The notes: a model not told the origin generated them from the sequence alone. A stretch of 64,000 nucleotides of DNA from Paenibacillus sp. P25 (GCA_024704175.1 CP085629.1:6942001-7006000), one strand, 5' to 3'; positions 34,606-45,881 are shown, numbered from the stretch's first letter. Made by a program: numbers and translations.

Positions 34606-37336
34606 CTATCGGTTTCCTGTGAAGATACCCCGGATGAAGTCCATCAGGTTGAACGTCTCGTTGTTGCCCGCCCCGTCGATGCTGTAATACTCTACGGTTT
34701 GGGTCGTGGAAGCATAGATGTCGAACGGAGCCGTATACGGCTTCCATGCCGATCCGTTGGTGCGGTACACGGTGCTTGTGACCGAAGACAAATTATCGCT
34801 TGGTGTGAGCGTAATATGGAAGCCCGAGACGTACGTTTTGCCCGACGGGCTTACGGCTTGAATCGGCGTCATGGCGTATCTGGTGACCGGCGCGGTTTTA
34901 TCCAGCTTCACGGCGACGGATTTGGCCGCTTCGTTGTTGCCGGCTTTATCTTTGCTGTAGTACTCGACCGTGTAGTCGCCGTCCGTCGTCAGAGCGATCG
35001 GAGCGGTATATTCGGTCCAGGCTCCGCCGTTCAAGCGGTACAGCGTCTTATCAACGCCCGATCCGTTCGTGTTGTCGGCCGCGTTTAATGTCACGGTAAC
35101 GTTGGATTTATACCAACCGTTCGTTCCGTTCGGCGAAGCGGGATTCACGGCCGCCGTAGTTTGAGGAGCGACCGTGTCCGGCGGCGGAGCGATTGTAAAG
35201 GCGATGCTCTTCGTAAATTCATTGCCGGCGTGATCCATCACGACGAAATCAATCGTATGCGAGCCCGTTCCGCTTGCCGGGAAGGAGCCGTTCGTGACGT
35301 TTACTCTTTTCACTTCGCCGCCATCCAGACGGTAAGTGACATATCGGACACCCGCTTCATTATCGGAGGCAGTGAACTGCACGGTAACGGGCCCGTTATA
35401 CGTTCCGCCATCGGCTACACCGTTGACGGCGAGGCCGGGGGCCACATGATCCGTAGGCGTCAGGCCCACGTGCAAGTCCGTTACGGCAGGCGGCACATGG
35501 ACAGCCGCGGCTTGTCGCGGACTGGAAGCCCGGACGGCTCACGACGACCCGGTAGTCTCCCGCCGCCGTATCCCAGGCGTATCGGCCGTCGTCACCGGTC
35601 GTTTGCGGGTTGGTGATCGGGTTTAATCGGCCCGGATAGGCTTCCTCGCTCATGTTCACCCAGGCGTTCAACTCCGGATCATGGTACTGCAGTACAACGG
35701 TAGCGCCCGGCGGCGGCCAAACGTTCTGATCGCCTTGAGCCGCATTGTAGACAATTCCGCTCGGGTCGATCAATACAATATCGAAATTCAGCGGCGGGCC
35801 GGTTTGATTGTTCGGATAACGAGGGATGATTTTAATGGATAAAGGCGTCTCCCACAATCCCACTTGGCTCGGTGTAAAAGTAATCGTCCAATCCACGCCG
35901 TTCGTAGTTGTCATCTCGGCTTGATATTGATCACCGGTCGCATCCTTAGCGATTAGCGTAACTCCGATGGCACGCGGATTGTCAAAAGAAGCGTTTACGG
36001 TAAGCGGGGCGGTTCTTCCGGCTACCGGGGTACCGTCACTCTGGTTCCCGCGGTTTCCGCCAAGCGTAATGTTAGGCGGTACCACCGGCGCCAAGGCTTC
36101 CACTTGATAAGTAGCCGTTGCAAACGGTTGGGCCTGGCCGTCACGGTAAGCGTTCACGGTTAACTCATGAACCCCTTCGGCCGTAGGCTTCACCCGCCAG
36201 GTCGTCTGGGCATTCGTTCCGACAGGGAGATTGCCGACTGAATGGACGGCATCATTGTCCACCAGGCTGAGTCCCGGTCCAGGTACCACTTTCACCGTTA
36301 CACCCGTAAGTGTGCTTCCCAGATTGTTATTGATATAAGCGATCAAATTCATCGGAGATGTCGACCATTCCGGATAGGACAGCCGCTGTCTGCCGCTCAG
36401 CACCAGGGTCTGGTTCCCGCCTACACCGGGTCTGCCGTAGTAAGTCGTGATGGTTCGGGTTTCGCCAGGCGCCAGCGTCTTCGGATTCCACCACATGCCT
36501 ACGGCGCTGTCTCCGGTTTGCCTGTTTTCGGTTATCGCATAATCCCAAAGTGTGTTCCGGATGCTGTTCCAATTGGCAATCGTAAACCGGTCGGGCCCTG
36601 TGGCGTCGTCGCCTTTCATGGTGTACTGGGAGCTGATGTCGGGAGCGTTAAAGTCCTGGAAAGCCTGCCAGAAGGCGGGGACCTGGTCGCCGATATAGTT
36701 CTTCTCATAATTCACGGATTCGATCCCGGTTGCCGTAGGCACTTTAAATGGAGCCGAGTCGTTGCCGTTCACCATCGTATCGATCATCATGCGCAGGCCC
36801 ACTTCATGGTTCTGGGTCCCGGTATTGGTCATCGTATAGCGGACCTTGACCGCGTCCGGAATCCCGGTAGCCGGGTTTAGCGCCGTTTGCAGCACTTGTT
36901 TTACGGAGATATCGCCGGTTTTCCATACCGCCTCATTTGTGGTATCATCCACATTCCAAGGCGGGGTAGTAAAGGCTGCGTTATTGCCGTACACCTGATC
37001 CATACCATCTACCTTAACCGTTGTAAAAGAGGTGCCAGGGGCGGAAGGCCAGCTGTAAATAATATTGTACCAGTGATCCGCGGATCCCAGGTCCTTGATA
37101 CCCATATTGAATCTTCCGTAACCGTCGATCTGGGCCTTGATGTGCTCGTTTCCGATTTGACCGTTCGGAAGAGCCAGCGCGCTGAACGTATTGGCGCTCG
37201 GCGGGAACGGGGTTTCCTTGGCCGCCGGCTCCGCCTTTTCCGCCAGTGAGACGGATGGGAGCAGCGACACAACGCTCATGAACGAGGATAATAAAAGCGT
37301 AATGGATTTTTTCGCTATGGACTTTCGTACCTTCAC
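34606..37336 (-). CDS. Large secreted protein with Ig-like/OmpL47-type repeats (frameshifted)
   Basis: About 909 residues. A signal peptide (SITLLLSSFMSVVSLLPSVSLAE) is followed by a beta-rich N-terminal domain, a central region with surface-protein-type beta sandwiches, and a C-terminal set of repeats of the pattern YRLNGGAWTEYTAPI..DGDYTVEYYSKDKAGNNE, typical of OmpL47/Big-type domains. The start is GTG 37336 with TAGGAGGA upstream. One break near 35512 divides the frame. Probably a cell-surface or secreted adhesion or substrate-binding protein; no catalytic motif recognised. The small peptide gene follows 18 bases later. Confidence 0.78.
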
Positions 37337-37926
37337 GGATGTTCCTCCTAAAATTAAAGAATGTCCTTACCCCGATCTCAGCCTCCGCTATGTTCTACAT
37401 AAGTCTTCACTCCTTTGCAAAATCATGCTTGCCGGCAGCATTCCGGTCAAATGGACGTACGAAAACAGAACTGTTGACCGAAGAACGGCACAGCAGCGAC
37501 TTTAGGGTAATCGATGTGGCAGGTTCCTGAATGGCGGGCGTTTGGGGCGCCGGTATTCATCTCGGCTCGTTCTTACTTCCGAAGGGCTGGGACAAGTTGT
37601 CGTAAGACATGCATGCGAATGAAAGGATTCACAGCGAGGAAGCAGGGGAGCAGGTTGACATTGCTGACTTGTTAGGTGCTGAGGATCGGAGCGGGTATTT
37701 CCGACAAAACGAATTGTATCATCAAGGTGATAACAATACAATATGTATCACGAATATTAATTATAATTTATAAATTCCGTTGCATCCGGTCTATTTCCTA
37801 TTTCATGGAGAAAATAAAAGTGAGAAACATATTGAAAAACGAAATCAAATATTATAAATTGATTACATATAGAAAGTATTATTGGAAATAAAATTTCGTT
37901 ATGTTGATTGATGATTGGAGGAAAGC
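37337..37926. other. Long divergent intergenic region
   Basis: About 590 bases between the surface protein and the Lrp gene. The last 170 bases are AT-rich and hold probable promoters. GTATCA-N5-TGATA-type inverted repeat (around 37718-37735) could be an operator. Short open frames lack coding character and ribosome sites. Confidence 0.45.
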
Positions 37927-38409
37927 ATGGACAAACCGAAAGATTCGATCGGCCCGGCCAATGGTGTCGATGAGATCGACCGCAGGCTGATCGCCCTGCT
38001 GAATGCCAACAGCCGAGCGTCTTACACCGAGCTTGCAAGCGCAGTCGGACTGTCGCGGGTGGCGGTGCAGAATCGCATCCAAGCGCTGGTGGAAAGCGGC
38101 GTTATTGAGCGCTTCGCCTGTATCGTGAACCCCGAGAAGCTGGGCATTACCGTATCCGCATTCTTTAATGTAGAGGTGGAGCCGAAGCATCTGATGGCGG
38201 TCGCGGACCGACTGGCGGAGGAGCCGGAGGTGACGAGCCTGTACCATATGTCGGGACCCAGCAAGCTGCATATGCACGGCCTGTTTGCCAGCAATCAGGA
38301 GATGGAGGCTTTCCTGCAAAACAAGCTGTACAATCTGGAAGGCATCACGAGCGTGGACTGCCAGATCTTGATCAAGCGGTACAAAAGCCGGATGGGTATG
38401 AGGCTGTGA
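37927..38409 (+). CDS. Lrp/AsnC family regulator (YwrC/ChrS-like)
   Basis: A 160-residue Lrp-type protein: [39 protein letters not shown] is the HTH, and the C-terminal RAM domain follows. GGAGGA precedes ATG 37927. It is directly upstream of a pair of half-size chromate transporters, the same arrangement as ywrC-ywrB-ywrA of Bacillus subtilis, where the Lrp-type protein represses the transporter until chromate is present. Confidence 0.86.
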   Translation: MDKPKDSIGPANGVDEIDRRLIALLNANSRASYTELASAVGLSRVAVQNRIQALVESGVIERFACIVNPEKLGITVSAFFNVEVEPKHLMAVADRLAEEPEVTSLYHMSGPSKLHMHGLFASNQEMEAFLQNKLYNLEGITSVDCQILIKRYKSRMGMRL

Positions 38410-38437
38410 GGCATTCCGGGAGAAGGGGAGACAAGCG

Positions 38438-39033
38438 ATGAACAATACATACTGGGAAATCACAGCCGCCATGTTCCGGACCGGCATTCTCGGTTACGGC
38501 GGCGGCCCGTCCATCGTACCGCTCATCCGCTACGAAGCGGTTACCCGTTACGGCTGGATGAAAGACGATGAATTCGGGGAGGTGCTGGCCATCGCCAATA
38601 CGCTTCCGGGACCGATCGCCACCAAGCTGGCGGCGTACCTCGGATACCGCCAGAAGGGCTGGCGGGGCGCGCCCTTGGCATTATAGCGCATATCGCTCCA
38701 ACCTGTGTGGCGATGGTGGCGCTGTATTCCTTCATCACCTTCTTCAGCACCTCGAAAGTGATCAAGGGGATGATCGCAGCGGTTGTGCCGGTCGTCGCCG
38801 TCATGCTGGGCGTAATGGCTTACGAATTCGGGGAGAAGGCGCTGAAAGGACTGGGCTGGTACGCGGGCGCCGCCGCCCTGGCCGGGTCCTTCCTGCTGCT
38901 TCAGGTGCTGGCCGTTCATCCGGCGGTGGTCATTCTGCTGTTTCTGCTGTACGGGGCGTTTCACCACCGGTTCGTTCAGCTGCTCAAGTCGAAGCGGCAT
39001 AAGGAAGGAGAGCGTTCGACATGGAGTGGTTGA
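38438..39033 (+). CDS. Chromate transporter, short-chain half 1 (frameshifted)
   Basis: A ChrA half of about 198 residues: RTGILGYGGGPSIVPLIRYEAV, then ANTLPGPIATKLAAYLGYRQKGW and about five helices. A missing base near 38672 (gcgcccttgg) breaks the frame. GAGAAGGGGAG precedes the ATG. It overlaps the second half gene by 13 bases. The two halves should assemble into one efflux pump. Confidence 0.85.
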
Positions 39034-39551
39034 AGCTGGTGATCAGCTTTTTTCTGGCTAATGTATTCGGCTACGGCGGAGGGCCCTCCTCCATTCCCCT
39101 GATGTACAGGGAAATCGTTACGAATCACAGCTGGCTGTCGAACTTCGAGTTCTCCAACATGCTGGCGCTGGGCAACGCCCTTCCCGGACCGATCGCGACC
39201 AAGATCGCCGCTTATGCGGGGTACGAAGTCGCCGGCTGGGTCGGCGTCATCCTGGCCGTGGCGGCTACGGTCGTCCCTTCCGCCGTCGCGCTGATCATTC
39301 TAATCAATCTGCTGCAGAAGTATAAGCAGTCGCCGAGCATCAAAGGCATGACCCTGCTCGTGCAGCCGGTGATTGCGATCATGATGGTGATGGTGACGTG
39401 GAGCGGCTCCCGGGATTCGGTGCTCGCGATCGGCATTCTACAATTCGCGGGGATTGCGCTGGTGTCCTTTTACCTGATGCAAATACGGAAAGTTCATCCG
39501 GCGTTCGTTATCGTCGCCGCTTTCGTCTATGGCGGGGTATTCCTGTCTTAG
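39021..39551 (+). CDS. Chromate transporter, short-chain half 2
   Basis: A 176-residue ChrA half: FFLANVFGYGGGPSSIPLMYREIV, then LGNALPGPIATKIAAYAGYEVAGWVG and hydrophobic helices. It retains the FGYGGGP and LPGP motifs of the first half but with inverse topology expected, as known for paired short ChrA proteins. AAGGAGAG precedes the ATG inside the end of the first gene. Confidence 0.88.
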   Translation: MEWLKLVISFFLANVFGYGGGPSSIPLMYREIVTNHSWLSNFEFSNMLALGNALPGPIATKIAAYAGYEVAGWVGVILAVAATVVPSAVALIILINLLQKYKQSPSIKGMTLLVQPVIAIMMVMVTWSGSRDSVLAIGILQFAGIALVSFYLMQIRKVHPAFVIVAAFVYGGVFLS

Positions 39552-39577
39552 GAAGAGTAAGGTTAGATTTATAAGCC

Positions 39578-39615
39578 AACGGCAACGGGGGATTGTCCTG
39601 TTGCCGTTTTTTGTT
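39578..39615 (+). terminator. Terminator of the chromate operon
   Basis: AACGGCAAC / GTTGCCGTT arms with TTTTTTG tail, 27 bases after the stop. Confidence 0.87.
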
Positions 39616-39651
39616 TTGTACAGCGGGATATGTTCATCTTAGGGAGGCTGT

Positions 39652-41296
39652 TCATTTTAATAACGGTTCGATAAGATTGGCGATCCGGAAACGGAGGCTG
39701 TCGCTGGAAGAACGAAGGTTCCGGCCGGTTAATTGAACGCACTTCTCCAGCCGGTAGATGACGGTATTGCGGTGAACATACAGCTGTTTGGCGGTTTCTG
39801 CGATCTGGCAATGGTTTTCGTAAAAGGTCATAAGTGTTTTGATGAGCTCTTTTCGTTCTTTTTCTTCCAGCGTATACAGCTCCTTGAAGGTCCCGGTATA
39901 AAATTTTCTTAACTCCTCCGCAGGAACCATTCTTAGCAGGTCCGTGATCTCCTTGATGTGATAGAATTGAACGAACCTCTGTTTATTGCTGTGATAACCG
40001 GTTTGCAGGGCGTCCAACGCTTCCTTGTAAGAAACGGGCAGGTCCAGGAGCTTCTCTACCGGATTGCCTACCCCGAAGGAAATCGCAAGTCCGGTCTGGG
40101 CATGAATCTTCTCGGTGATCCGGCTCAAACCTTCGGCAAGCCTCGGATTCATAGCCGGCGCCGAGGAGCCGTTCGCATTCGAGCCGAGGAGGAAGACGAA
40201 TAAGTCGTTCTTGGTAAAAATCACAAAGGGCCATCCGCTGTCGGTAAGCTCCTTTTTCAGCGACCGGTAGAGATCTTCGCGCTCCGAAAAACGATCATCT
40301 TCGGGCGTGAGGGCCTGGGCGGACATGCCGGGGAAGCGTCTTTTTGGCGACGATACATAACGTAGGGTCTGCGCCCGGTTAAGCCGTACCTTTTTCCCCG
40401 ATGAAGGACCTCCTGCTCCGAGGTTACGAATCCTTCCATCAAGTCTGAGAAAAATTCGTTCTTATACCTTCGAGACCTTTCCTTCACCGCTTGCTGCTTC
40501 AATATTTCGAAGCTGATGACATTAGCGGCCTGCTCCATGGCAAGCAAAGGAAGGTCGTGGTAATGCTCTTGTTCGATTAATGAAACCAGATAGCCCTGAG
40601 GCTGATAGGGTAGGATCGGGTAAACCATTACATGGTGATAGGGGAACTCCGCATCGGCCGACAAACAAAAGGAAAACTTGGATTGGGCCGGGGGCGACCG
40701 CCTGATCGCGTCCTGAACAGCGGCCAGGGTCTTGCTGCTGGGCTTGCGAAAGTGGCGGGACAAAGAAACGGGGCTAAGCTCGGGACCCAGAAGCATGGCC
40801 GGGAAGCCTGACAGCTTGGCGAGCTCCTGAACGATTTCCGGAATGCTCTTTCCTTCCAGGACAATGCTTGTAAAATGCCTATGGCTGTCCAAGGCGTATC
40901 GAAGCTCGTCCGTTCGTTTCTCCAGAATATAGTCTAACGATTCGTTGATGATTTCCCCAGCGACAGGTCGAGGGGAAGCTCGATGATCGGAAAGTTCAAC
41001 CGGTTGGAGAGGTCCGCTACTTGGCGGGGAATTTCGGCCAGGAAGCGCTTCGTCTTAATGGCGAGGCCTGCGCATCCGACCTTTGCCATTTGGCTTACCA
41101 GGCTTTCCAGCTCCTCCGGCCGGTCCTTTATGACATAAGCCGTAGTCAGAAGCAGCTCCTGCGGCTTCAAAAAATCGATGATATCCGGGGCGTCCATCAT
41201 ATTGACCGAATGGACCTTGCGGCTCAGACCTTGTTCACCCGAAACAATTTTAGCTTTGGAATAGCAGGGGGTTTTTAAAAGATCCGCCAATAGCAT
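39652..41296 (-). CDS. pucR: PucR family regulator of purine catabolism (frameshifted)
   Basis: About 548 residues. The N-terminal PucR domain (MLLADLLKTPCYSKAKIVSG) is followed by a CdaR-type GGDEF-like domain and a C-terminal HTH_30 (CQIAETAKQLYVHRNTVIYRLEKC). Breaks occur near 40945 and at 40335-40360 (two indels). It is divergent from allantoate amidohydrolase and ureidoglycine aminotransferase genes, the classical PucR regulon, and a PucR-box-like sequence lies between. In Bacillus, PucR senses allantoin-pathway intermediates. Confidence 0.85.
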
Positions 41297-41402
41297 CGAT
41301 ATCCACTCCCGATCAAGATGATGGTATGTTTTCTAACATAATATATCATACATGCGGCAGGAGGTAAATGAGATTTAGGATCATTTGACTAAAATGATGA
41401 AG

Positions 41403-41415
41403 ATATATTGGTTAA
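41403..41415. promoter_or_regulatory. PucR box-like site
   Basis: ATATATTGGTTAA matches the Bacillus PucR box WWWCNTTGGTTAA at 12 of 13 positions. A weaker second copy (AATTTTGGTTAT) is at 41469-41480. Both lie between pucR and the divergent ureide operon. Confidence 0.6.
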
Positions 41416-41518
41416 GTTGAACAATGACTTGCCTGACTGAACGCAATATAATAGCAATACGGTATTGCAATTTTGGTTATGTAATAAAAAATGACATTTC
41501 ATTTGCGGGGGTGCGGAT

Positions 41519-42803
41519 ATGGGGAACGGAGTGGATTTCTCGCCGCTCGGCGCGGTCTAAATATCGCTGATCTCGCCAAAGAGACGGAGGAGCTCCTCTT
41601 CTGGATGGCTTCCTACGGCAAGCAGGAGCATGGCGGGGTCACCCGCCTGTTATACTCCGAGGACTGGCTTCGGGCGCAGCGCGCGCTCGCTCTAAAGATG
41701 GAGCAGTGGGGGATGAGCGCCTCCTTTGATCAAGTGGGCAATTTGTTCGGGAGACTCGAGGGATCCGATCGAGGCAAGAAGGCCGTATTGACCGGCTCAC
41801 ATATCGACACGGTTAAAAACGGCGGCTTGTATGACGGTGCTTTCGGTATTGCTGCAGGGATGGTTGCTCTGAAGTATTTGAAGCGGCATTTCGGCACGCC
41901 GAAGAGAAGCCTGGAGGCGATCTCACTTTGTGAAGAGGAAGGCGACCGGTTTCCGATGACTTACTGGGGTTCGGGAAGCATCACGGGAAGCAGAGGCTTC
42001 GAGCAAATCGCGGAAATGACCGACGGAGATGGTGTGCCGTTCGAGGAAGCTATGAAGAAGTGCGGTTTTGGCAAAGGCACTTACCGGGACAGCCGCCGGG
42101 ACGATATCGCCGCTTTTATTGAACTCCATGTGGAGCAGGGGATTGTGCTGGAGCGAAAGAACAAACCGATTGGAATCGTGGATGCCATCGTAGGCCAAAG
42201 ACGTTACACGTTTCAGGTGACGGGAGAGGCCAATCATGCCGGAACGACGCCGATGATATGGCGCAAGGATGCGGTCGGCGGGGCCAGCGAGATGATTCGC
42301 CGCCTTCTGAACGCCGCGCAGGATGAGGGGAACCAATGGTTGCGACCGTAGGCCGGATCGAGGTTGAGCCCAATGTAGCCAATGTGATCCCGGGGAAGGT
42401 TACCTTTACGGCGGATATCCGTCATCCGAACGAGGAGGTGCTGAAGTCCTTTTGCGAACGGTTCTTAGCCGAATTCATGGAGATTGCCGGGCGGCAGGGC
42501 CTTGCGCTGCATCACGAGCTGTGGATGGATGCGTCTCCGGTAGCGATGGATGAAGGCTTACGGGGCAGGGTTAAGCGGATCTGCGGGAAGCTGGGTATCG
42601 ATTGGCTGCAAATGCCGAGCGGCGCCGGTCACGATGTCCAGATGTTTCAGCCCTGCTATCCCTCGGCCCTTATCTTCGTTCCCAGCAGCAAGGGGATCAG
42701 TCATTCGCCCCTGGAGTATACGTCCGCGGAGGAATTGGCCGCCGGTGTAGCGGTGCTTATTGAACTGCTTTATTCTTTGGGCTATGAGGAGGAAGAATCA
42801 TGA
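41519..42803 (+). CDS. pucF: Allantoate amidohydrolase (M20 family; frameshifted)
   Basis: About 428 residues. Zinc-ligand motifs are GSHIDTVKNGGLYDGAFG, CEEEGDRFPMTYWGSGSI, and FIELHVEQG; EANHAGTTPM is the substrate lid. It releases ammonia and CO2 from allantoate. ATG 41519 is chosen (MGNGVDFSPL, GGGGTG upstream); a base is missing near 41555 and another near 42333 (aaccaatgg). The stop overlaps the next ATG. Related carbamoylases share this fold, but PucR context and the EEEGDRFP motif favour allantoate. Confidence 0.8.
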
Positions 42804-44041
42804 AGATATACCGCGACTTGTCGCCGTCCCAGCGCACGATTATGACACCGGGCCCCGTGGAAGCGGATCCCAGGGTGCTGCGGGCGATGTCGTTTCCCAT
42901 ATTGGGTCAGTTCGATCCCGAATTTACAGATTTGATGAATGAAACGATGGAGATGCTTCGCCGTCTCTTTCAAACCGGCAATACATGGGCTTATCCTGTA
43001 GACGGTACCTCCCGTTCAGGAATCGAAGCGGTACTCACAAGCCTGATCGAGCCCGGGGATAAAGTGCTGATCCCGATCTTCGGGCGGTTCGGCCATCTGC
43101 TCACGGAAATTGCGGAGCGGTGCGGCGCCGTGGTGGCGACCATCGAGACCGAATGGGGAAGTGTGTTCGATCCGGAGGAAGTGATTCACGCCATTCATCG
43201 GGAAAAGCCGCAGATCGTGGCTATGGTCCACGGGGAAACCTCGACAGGCCGGATGCAGCCGCTTGAGGAGATCGGCAGGGCCTGCAGGGAGCTGGACGTG
43301 CTGCTGGTCGTGGATGCGGTGGCGACGATAGGGGGGACCCCTGTCGAGGTGGATGCCTGGATGCTGGATGCGGTGATCGGAGGCACGCAAAAATGTCTCT
43401 CCATCCCGTCGGGAATGGCGCCGGTTACCTATAACAGCCGTGCGGAAGCCAAGATCGCCCGGAGGAAGAAGATCGAGAGGGGGCTGCGCGATCCGCTGTC
43501 CAAGGTGGAGACGGATGGTGTGGCCATCCGGAGCAATTATTTGGATTTGAGCCAGCTGCAGGACTATTGGAGCCCGGCCCGGCTGAATCATCATACCGAA
43601 GCGACGTCTATGCTTTACGCCTTGCGTGAAGGGCTGAGGATCGTGCTGGAGGAAGGCCTGGAGGCCCGGTTTGCGAGGCATCTGCTGCATGAGAGGGCTT
43701 TGGTATCGGGGCTCCAAGGCATGGGCCTCGAGCTGTACGGAAACCCGGCATGCAAAATGCCGATGGTTACCTGCGTTAGCATTCCAGATGGCGTCGACGG
43801 GGAAGCGGTAAGAAGCATGCTTCTGCAGCAGTTCGGGATTGAAATTGCAAGCTCGTTCGGTCCGTTGAAGGGGAAAATTTGGCGGATCGGTACGATGGGA
43901 TACAGCTGCAGGAAGAGAAATGTGCTCCATTTGCTGGGCGCCCTCGAAGCGGTTCTGACTTATGTTCAGGCGCCGGTTCATGCCTCGGCGGGTGTCCAGG
44001 CGGCACTGCGGGTTTACCTGAGCGAGGAGGAGGGGTTATGA
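42800..44041 (+). CDS. pucG: (S)-ureidoglycine-glyoxylate transaminase (PucG-like)
   Basis: A 413-residue class V PLP aminotransferase: TPGPVEADPRVLRAMSFPILGQFDPEFTDLM, VHGETSTGRMQP, LVVDAVATIGG and the PLP Lys in GGTQKCLSIP. PucG converts ureidoglycine with glyoxylate to glycine and oxalurate. It overlaps the amidohydrolase gene by four bases and the gamma-glutamyltransferase gene by four bases, one tight operon. Confidence 0.86.
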   Translation: MKIYRDLSPSQRTIMTPGPVEADPRVLRAMSFPILGQFDPEFTDLMNETMEMLRRLFQTGNTWAYPVDGTSRSGIEAVLTSLIEPGDKVLIPIFGRFGHLLTEIAERCGAVVATIETEWGSVFDPEEVIHAIHREKPQIVAMVHGETSTGRMQPLEEIGRACRELDVLLVVDAVATIGGTPVEVDAWMLDAVIGGTQKCLSIPSGMAPVTYNSRAEAKIARRKKIERGLRDPLSKVETDGVAIRSNYLDLSQLQDYWSPARLNHHTEATSMLYALREGLRIVLEEGLEARFARHLLHERALVSGLQGMGLELYGNPACKMPMVTCVSIPDGVDGEAVRSMLLQQFGIEIASSFGPLKGKIWRIGTMGYSCRKRNVLHLLGALEAVLTYVQAPVHASAGVQAALRVYLSEEEGL

Positions 44042-45639
44042 ATAACGTAATGCCTACGGGCTACCGGGCCATGGTGACCTCCCCACATTATTTGGCCAGC
44101 GCCGTCGGAAGCTCTATCCTGCAAAAGGGTGGCAACGCCTTTGATGCGGCGGTCGCCGTCAGTGCGGCGCTGGCGGTGGTATATCCGCACATGACGGGGA
44201 TCGGAGGAGACTGCTTCTTCCTGGCGTATACCGCCAAGGACCGGAGGGTTATGGGGCTGAACGGAAGCGGACGCTCCGGCCGGCAGGCGAATATCGGCGT
44301 ATATAAGGAGAAGGGATTGCAGCGTATTCCCGACCGCGGCGTGGAGAGCGCCGTGACCGTACCGGGAATGGTCGATGCCTGGTGGGAGCTCTGGTCCCGG
44401 TTCGGCCGATTGCCTTGGTCCGAGCTTCTTTCGGCGGCGGCGGATTATGCGGAGCGCGGATTCCCGGTTTCCAGAGATTTGTATCGCTGGATGTGCAGGG
44501 ATGAGTCATGGATTAAGCGGAACAAGACGCTTTCGGACGTGTTTCTGGACCGGGGGCGGCTGTTAACCGAGGGATCGCGTCTGGTTCAGACCGATTTGGC
44601 GGCGACGCTTCGTATGCTGATGAAGGACGGAAAGGATGCTTTTTACCGGGGAGAGCTGATGGAGGCTATGGTTCGAGCCATTCAAGCGGATGGCGGCCTT
44701 CTGACGAAAGAGGATTTTCTATCCCATCGAAGCGATTGGGTTGAGCCGGTATCGACGCTGTACAAAGGCACCCGGGTCTGCCAAATGCCGCCGAACTCGC
44801 AAGGCTTTTCGCTGCTCATGATGCTCAATATGCTGGAGCATTACGAGTTGTCGAAGGTGAAGCGGAATTCGGCGGAATTTTATCATGTAGTAACGGAAGT
44901 GGTTAAGAAAGCCTTTCATTACAGGGATCTGTATTTGACGGATCCGGATTTCGCCCATATCCCATTGGAGCAGTTGCTGTCCAAGGAATGGGCCAAGCAG
45001 CAAATCGGGCAGTTGCCGCAAGGGGCTATGAAGGCGGCGGACTTTGTATCCACGCCTATGGGTCAGGATACGGCTTATGCCGCTGTGGTTGACGAAGAGG
45101 GGAATGCGGTCTCTTTTATCCAAAGCCTTTATTATGATTTTGGTTCCGCCTATGTTCCGGAGGGGACGGGCGTTCTATTCCAGAACCGGGGCTCCTATTT
45201 TTCGCTCGATGAGCGGCATCCCAATGTCCTGCAGCCGGGCAAACGCACCTTCCATACCTTAATGCCTTCCATGGTGCTGCGCGGGGAGAAGCCCTGCTTG
45301 CTGCTCGGCACGCAAGGCGGGGAGGGGCGACCGCAAACCTCATTGTCCCTCCTTACCGGCGTACTCGATTACGGCTGCAGCATCCAGGAGGCCATCGCCT
45401 TGCCGCGCTGGGTCTATGGTAGAACTTGGGGGCAATCGAGCGATGCACTCAAGCTGGAGAACCGGGAGCTGGCGTCGGTCGCCGTCGCCGCCCGGCTGGA
45501 AGAGTGGGGGCATCAGGTAGAGCTGGTACAGGCCTGGGATGGCATCATGGGGCAGGCCCAAGGAATCCAGATCGATGAGAACGGGCTTCTTAGCGGCGCG
45601 GCTGATCCGCGAGGAGACGGTCTTGCTATCGGATGGTAG
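44038..45639 (+). CDS. Gamma-glutamyltransferase family protein (YwrD-like)
   Basis: A 533-residue Ntn-hydrolase of the GGT family: GNAFDAAVAVSAALAVVYPHMTGIGGDCFFL and the autoprocessing site QDTAYAAVVDEEGNAVSF, where Thr becomes the N-terminal nucleophile. There is no signal peptide, so it works in the cytoplasm, unlike secreted Ggt. GGAGGAGGGG precedes the ATG, within the end of the transaminase gene. Its place in a ureide operon suggests cleavage of a gamma-glutamyl or related amide intermediate. Confidence 0.85.
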   Translation: MNNVMPTGYRAMVTSPHYLASAVGSSILQKGGNAFDAAVAVSAALAVVYPHMTGIGGDCFFLAYTAKDRRVMGLNGSGRSGRQANIGVYKEKGLQRIPDRGVESAVTVPGMVDAWWELWSRFGRLPWSELLSAAADYAERGFPVSRDLYRWMCRDESWIKRNKTLSDVFLDRGRLLTEGSRLVQTDLAATLRMLMKDGKDAFYRGELMEAMVRAIQADGGLLTKEDFLSHRSDWVEPVSTLYKGTRVCQMPPNSQGFSLLMMLNMLEHYELSKVKRNSAEFYHVVTEVVKKAFHYRDLYLTDPDFAHIPLEQLLSKEWAKQQIGQLPQGAMKAADFVSTPMGQDTAYAAVVDEEGNAVSFIQSLYYDFGSAYVPEGTGVLFQNRGSYFSLDERHPNVLQPGKRTFHTLMPSMVLRGEKPCLLLGTQGGEGRPQTSLSLLTGVLDYGCSIQEAIALPRWVYGRTWGQSSDALKLENRELASVAVAARLEEWGHQVELVQAWDGIMGQAQGIQIDENGLLSGAADPRGDGLAIGW

Positions 45640-45717
45640 TATGGTGAACCGCCTGCTTTTCAGGGGGTCTGAGCTTGTCCGGAAACCCGTGGAATAAGAA
45701 GAAAATTTGGTGCTCCA

Positions 45718-45834
45718 GTGGGGTATCCCCTCCGGCCGCTGTTGTTATCGGAAAATTTTCAATTGATTCGCTATGCAGCGGTCATTATCCGATAACAAAG
45801 GCGGGCGCTATCGCTCCTGCGGGGGATACCCCAC
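45718..45834. repeat. 117-bp imperfect inverted-repeat element
   Basis: GTGGGGTATCCCC (45718-45730) pairs exactly with GGGGATACCCCAC (45822-45834), and TTGTTATCGG (45742-45751) with CCGATAACAA (45789-45798). The central loop is 37 bases. Flanked by two hairpins that both begin GAACCGCCTG. No coding potential; may be a MITE-like element or structured RNA. Confidence 0.7.
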
Positions 45835-45881
45835 CTACCACCTTTGGCATTTTTCGCATATCCGGGCTTCGCGTCACTCTG

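Noticed and set aside
37339-37891. Several 60-80 codon frames between the surface protein and Lrp genes
   Set aside because: Low-complexity shadows of AT-rich promoter sequence without start signals.
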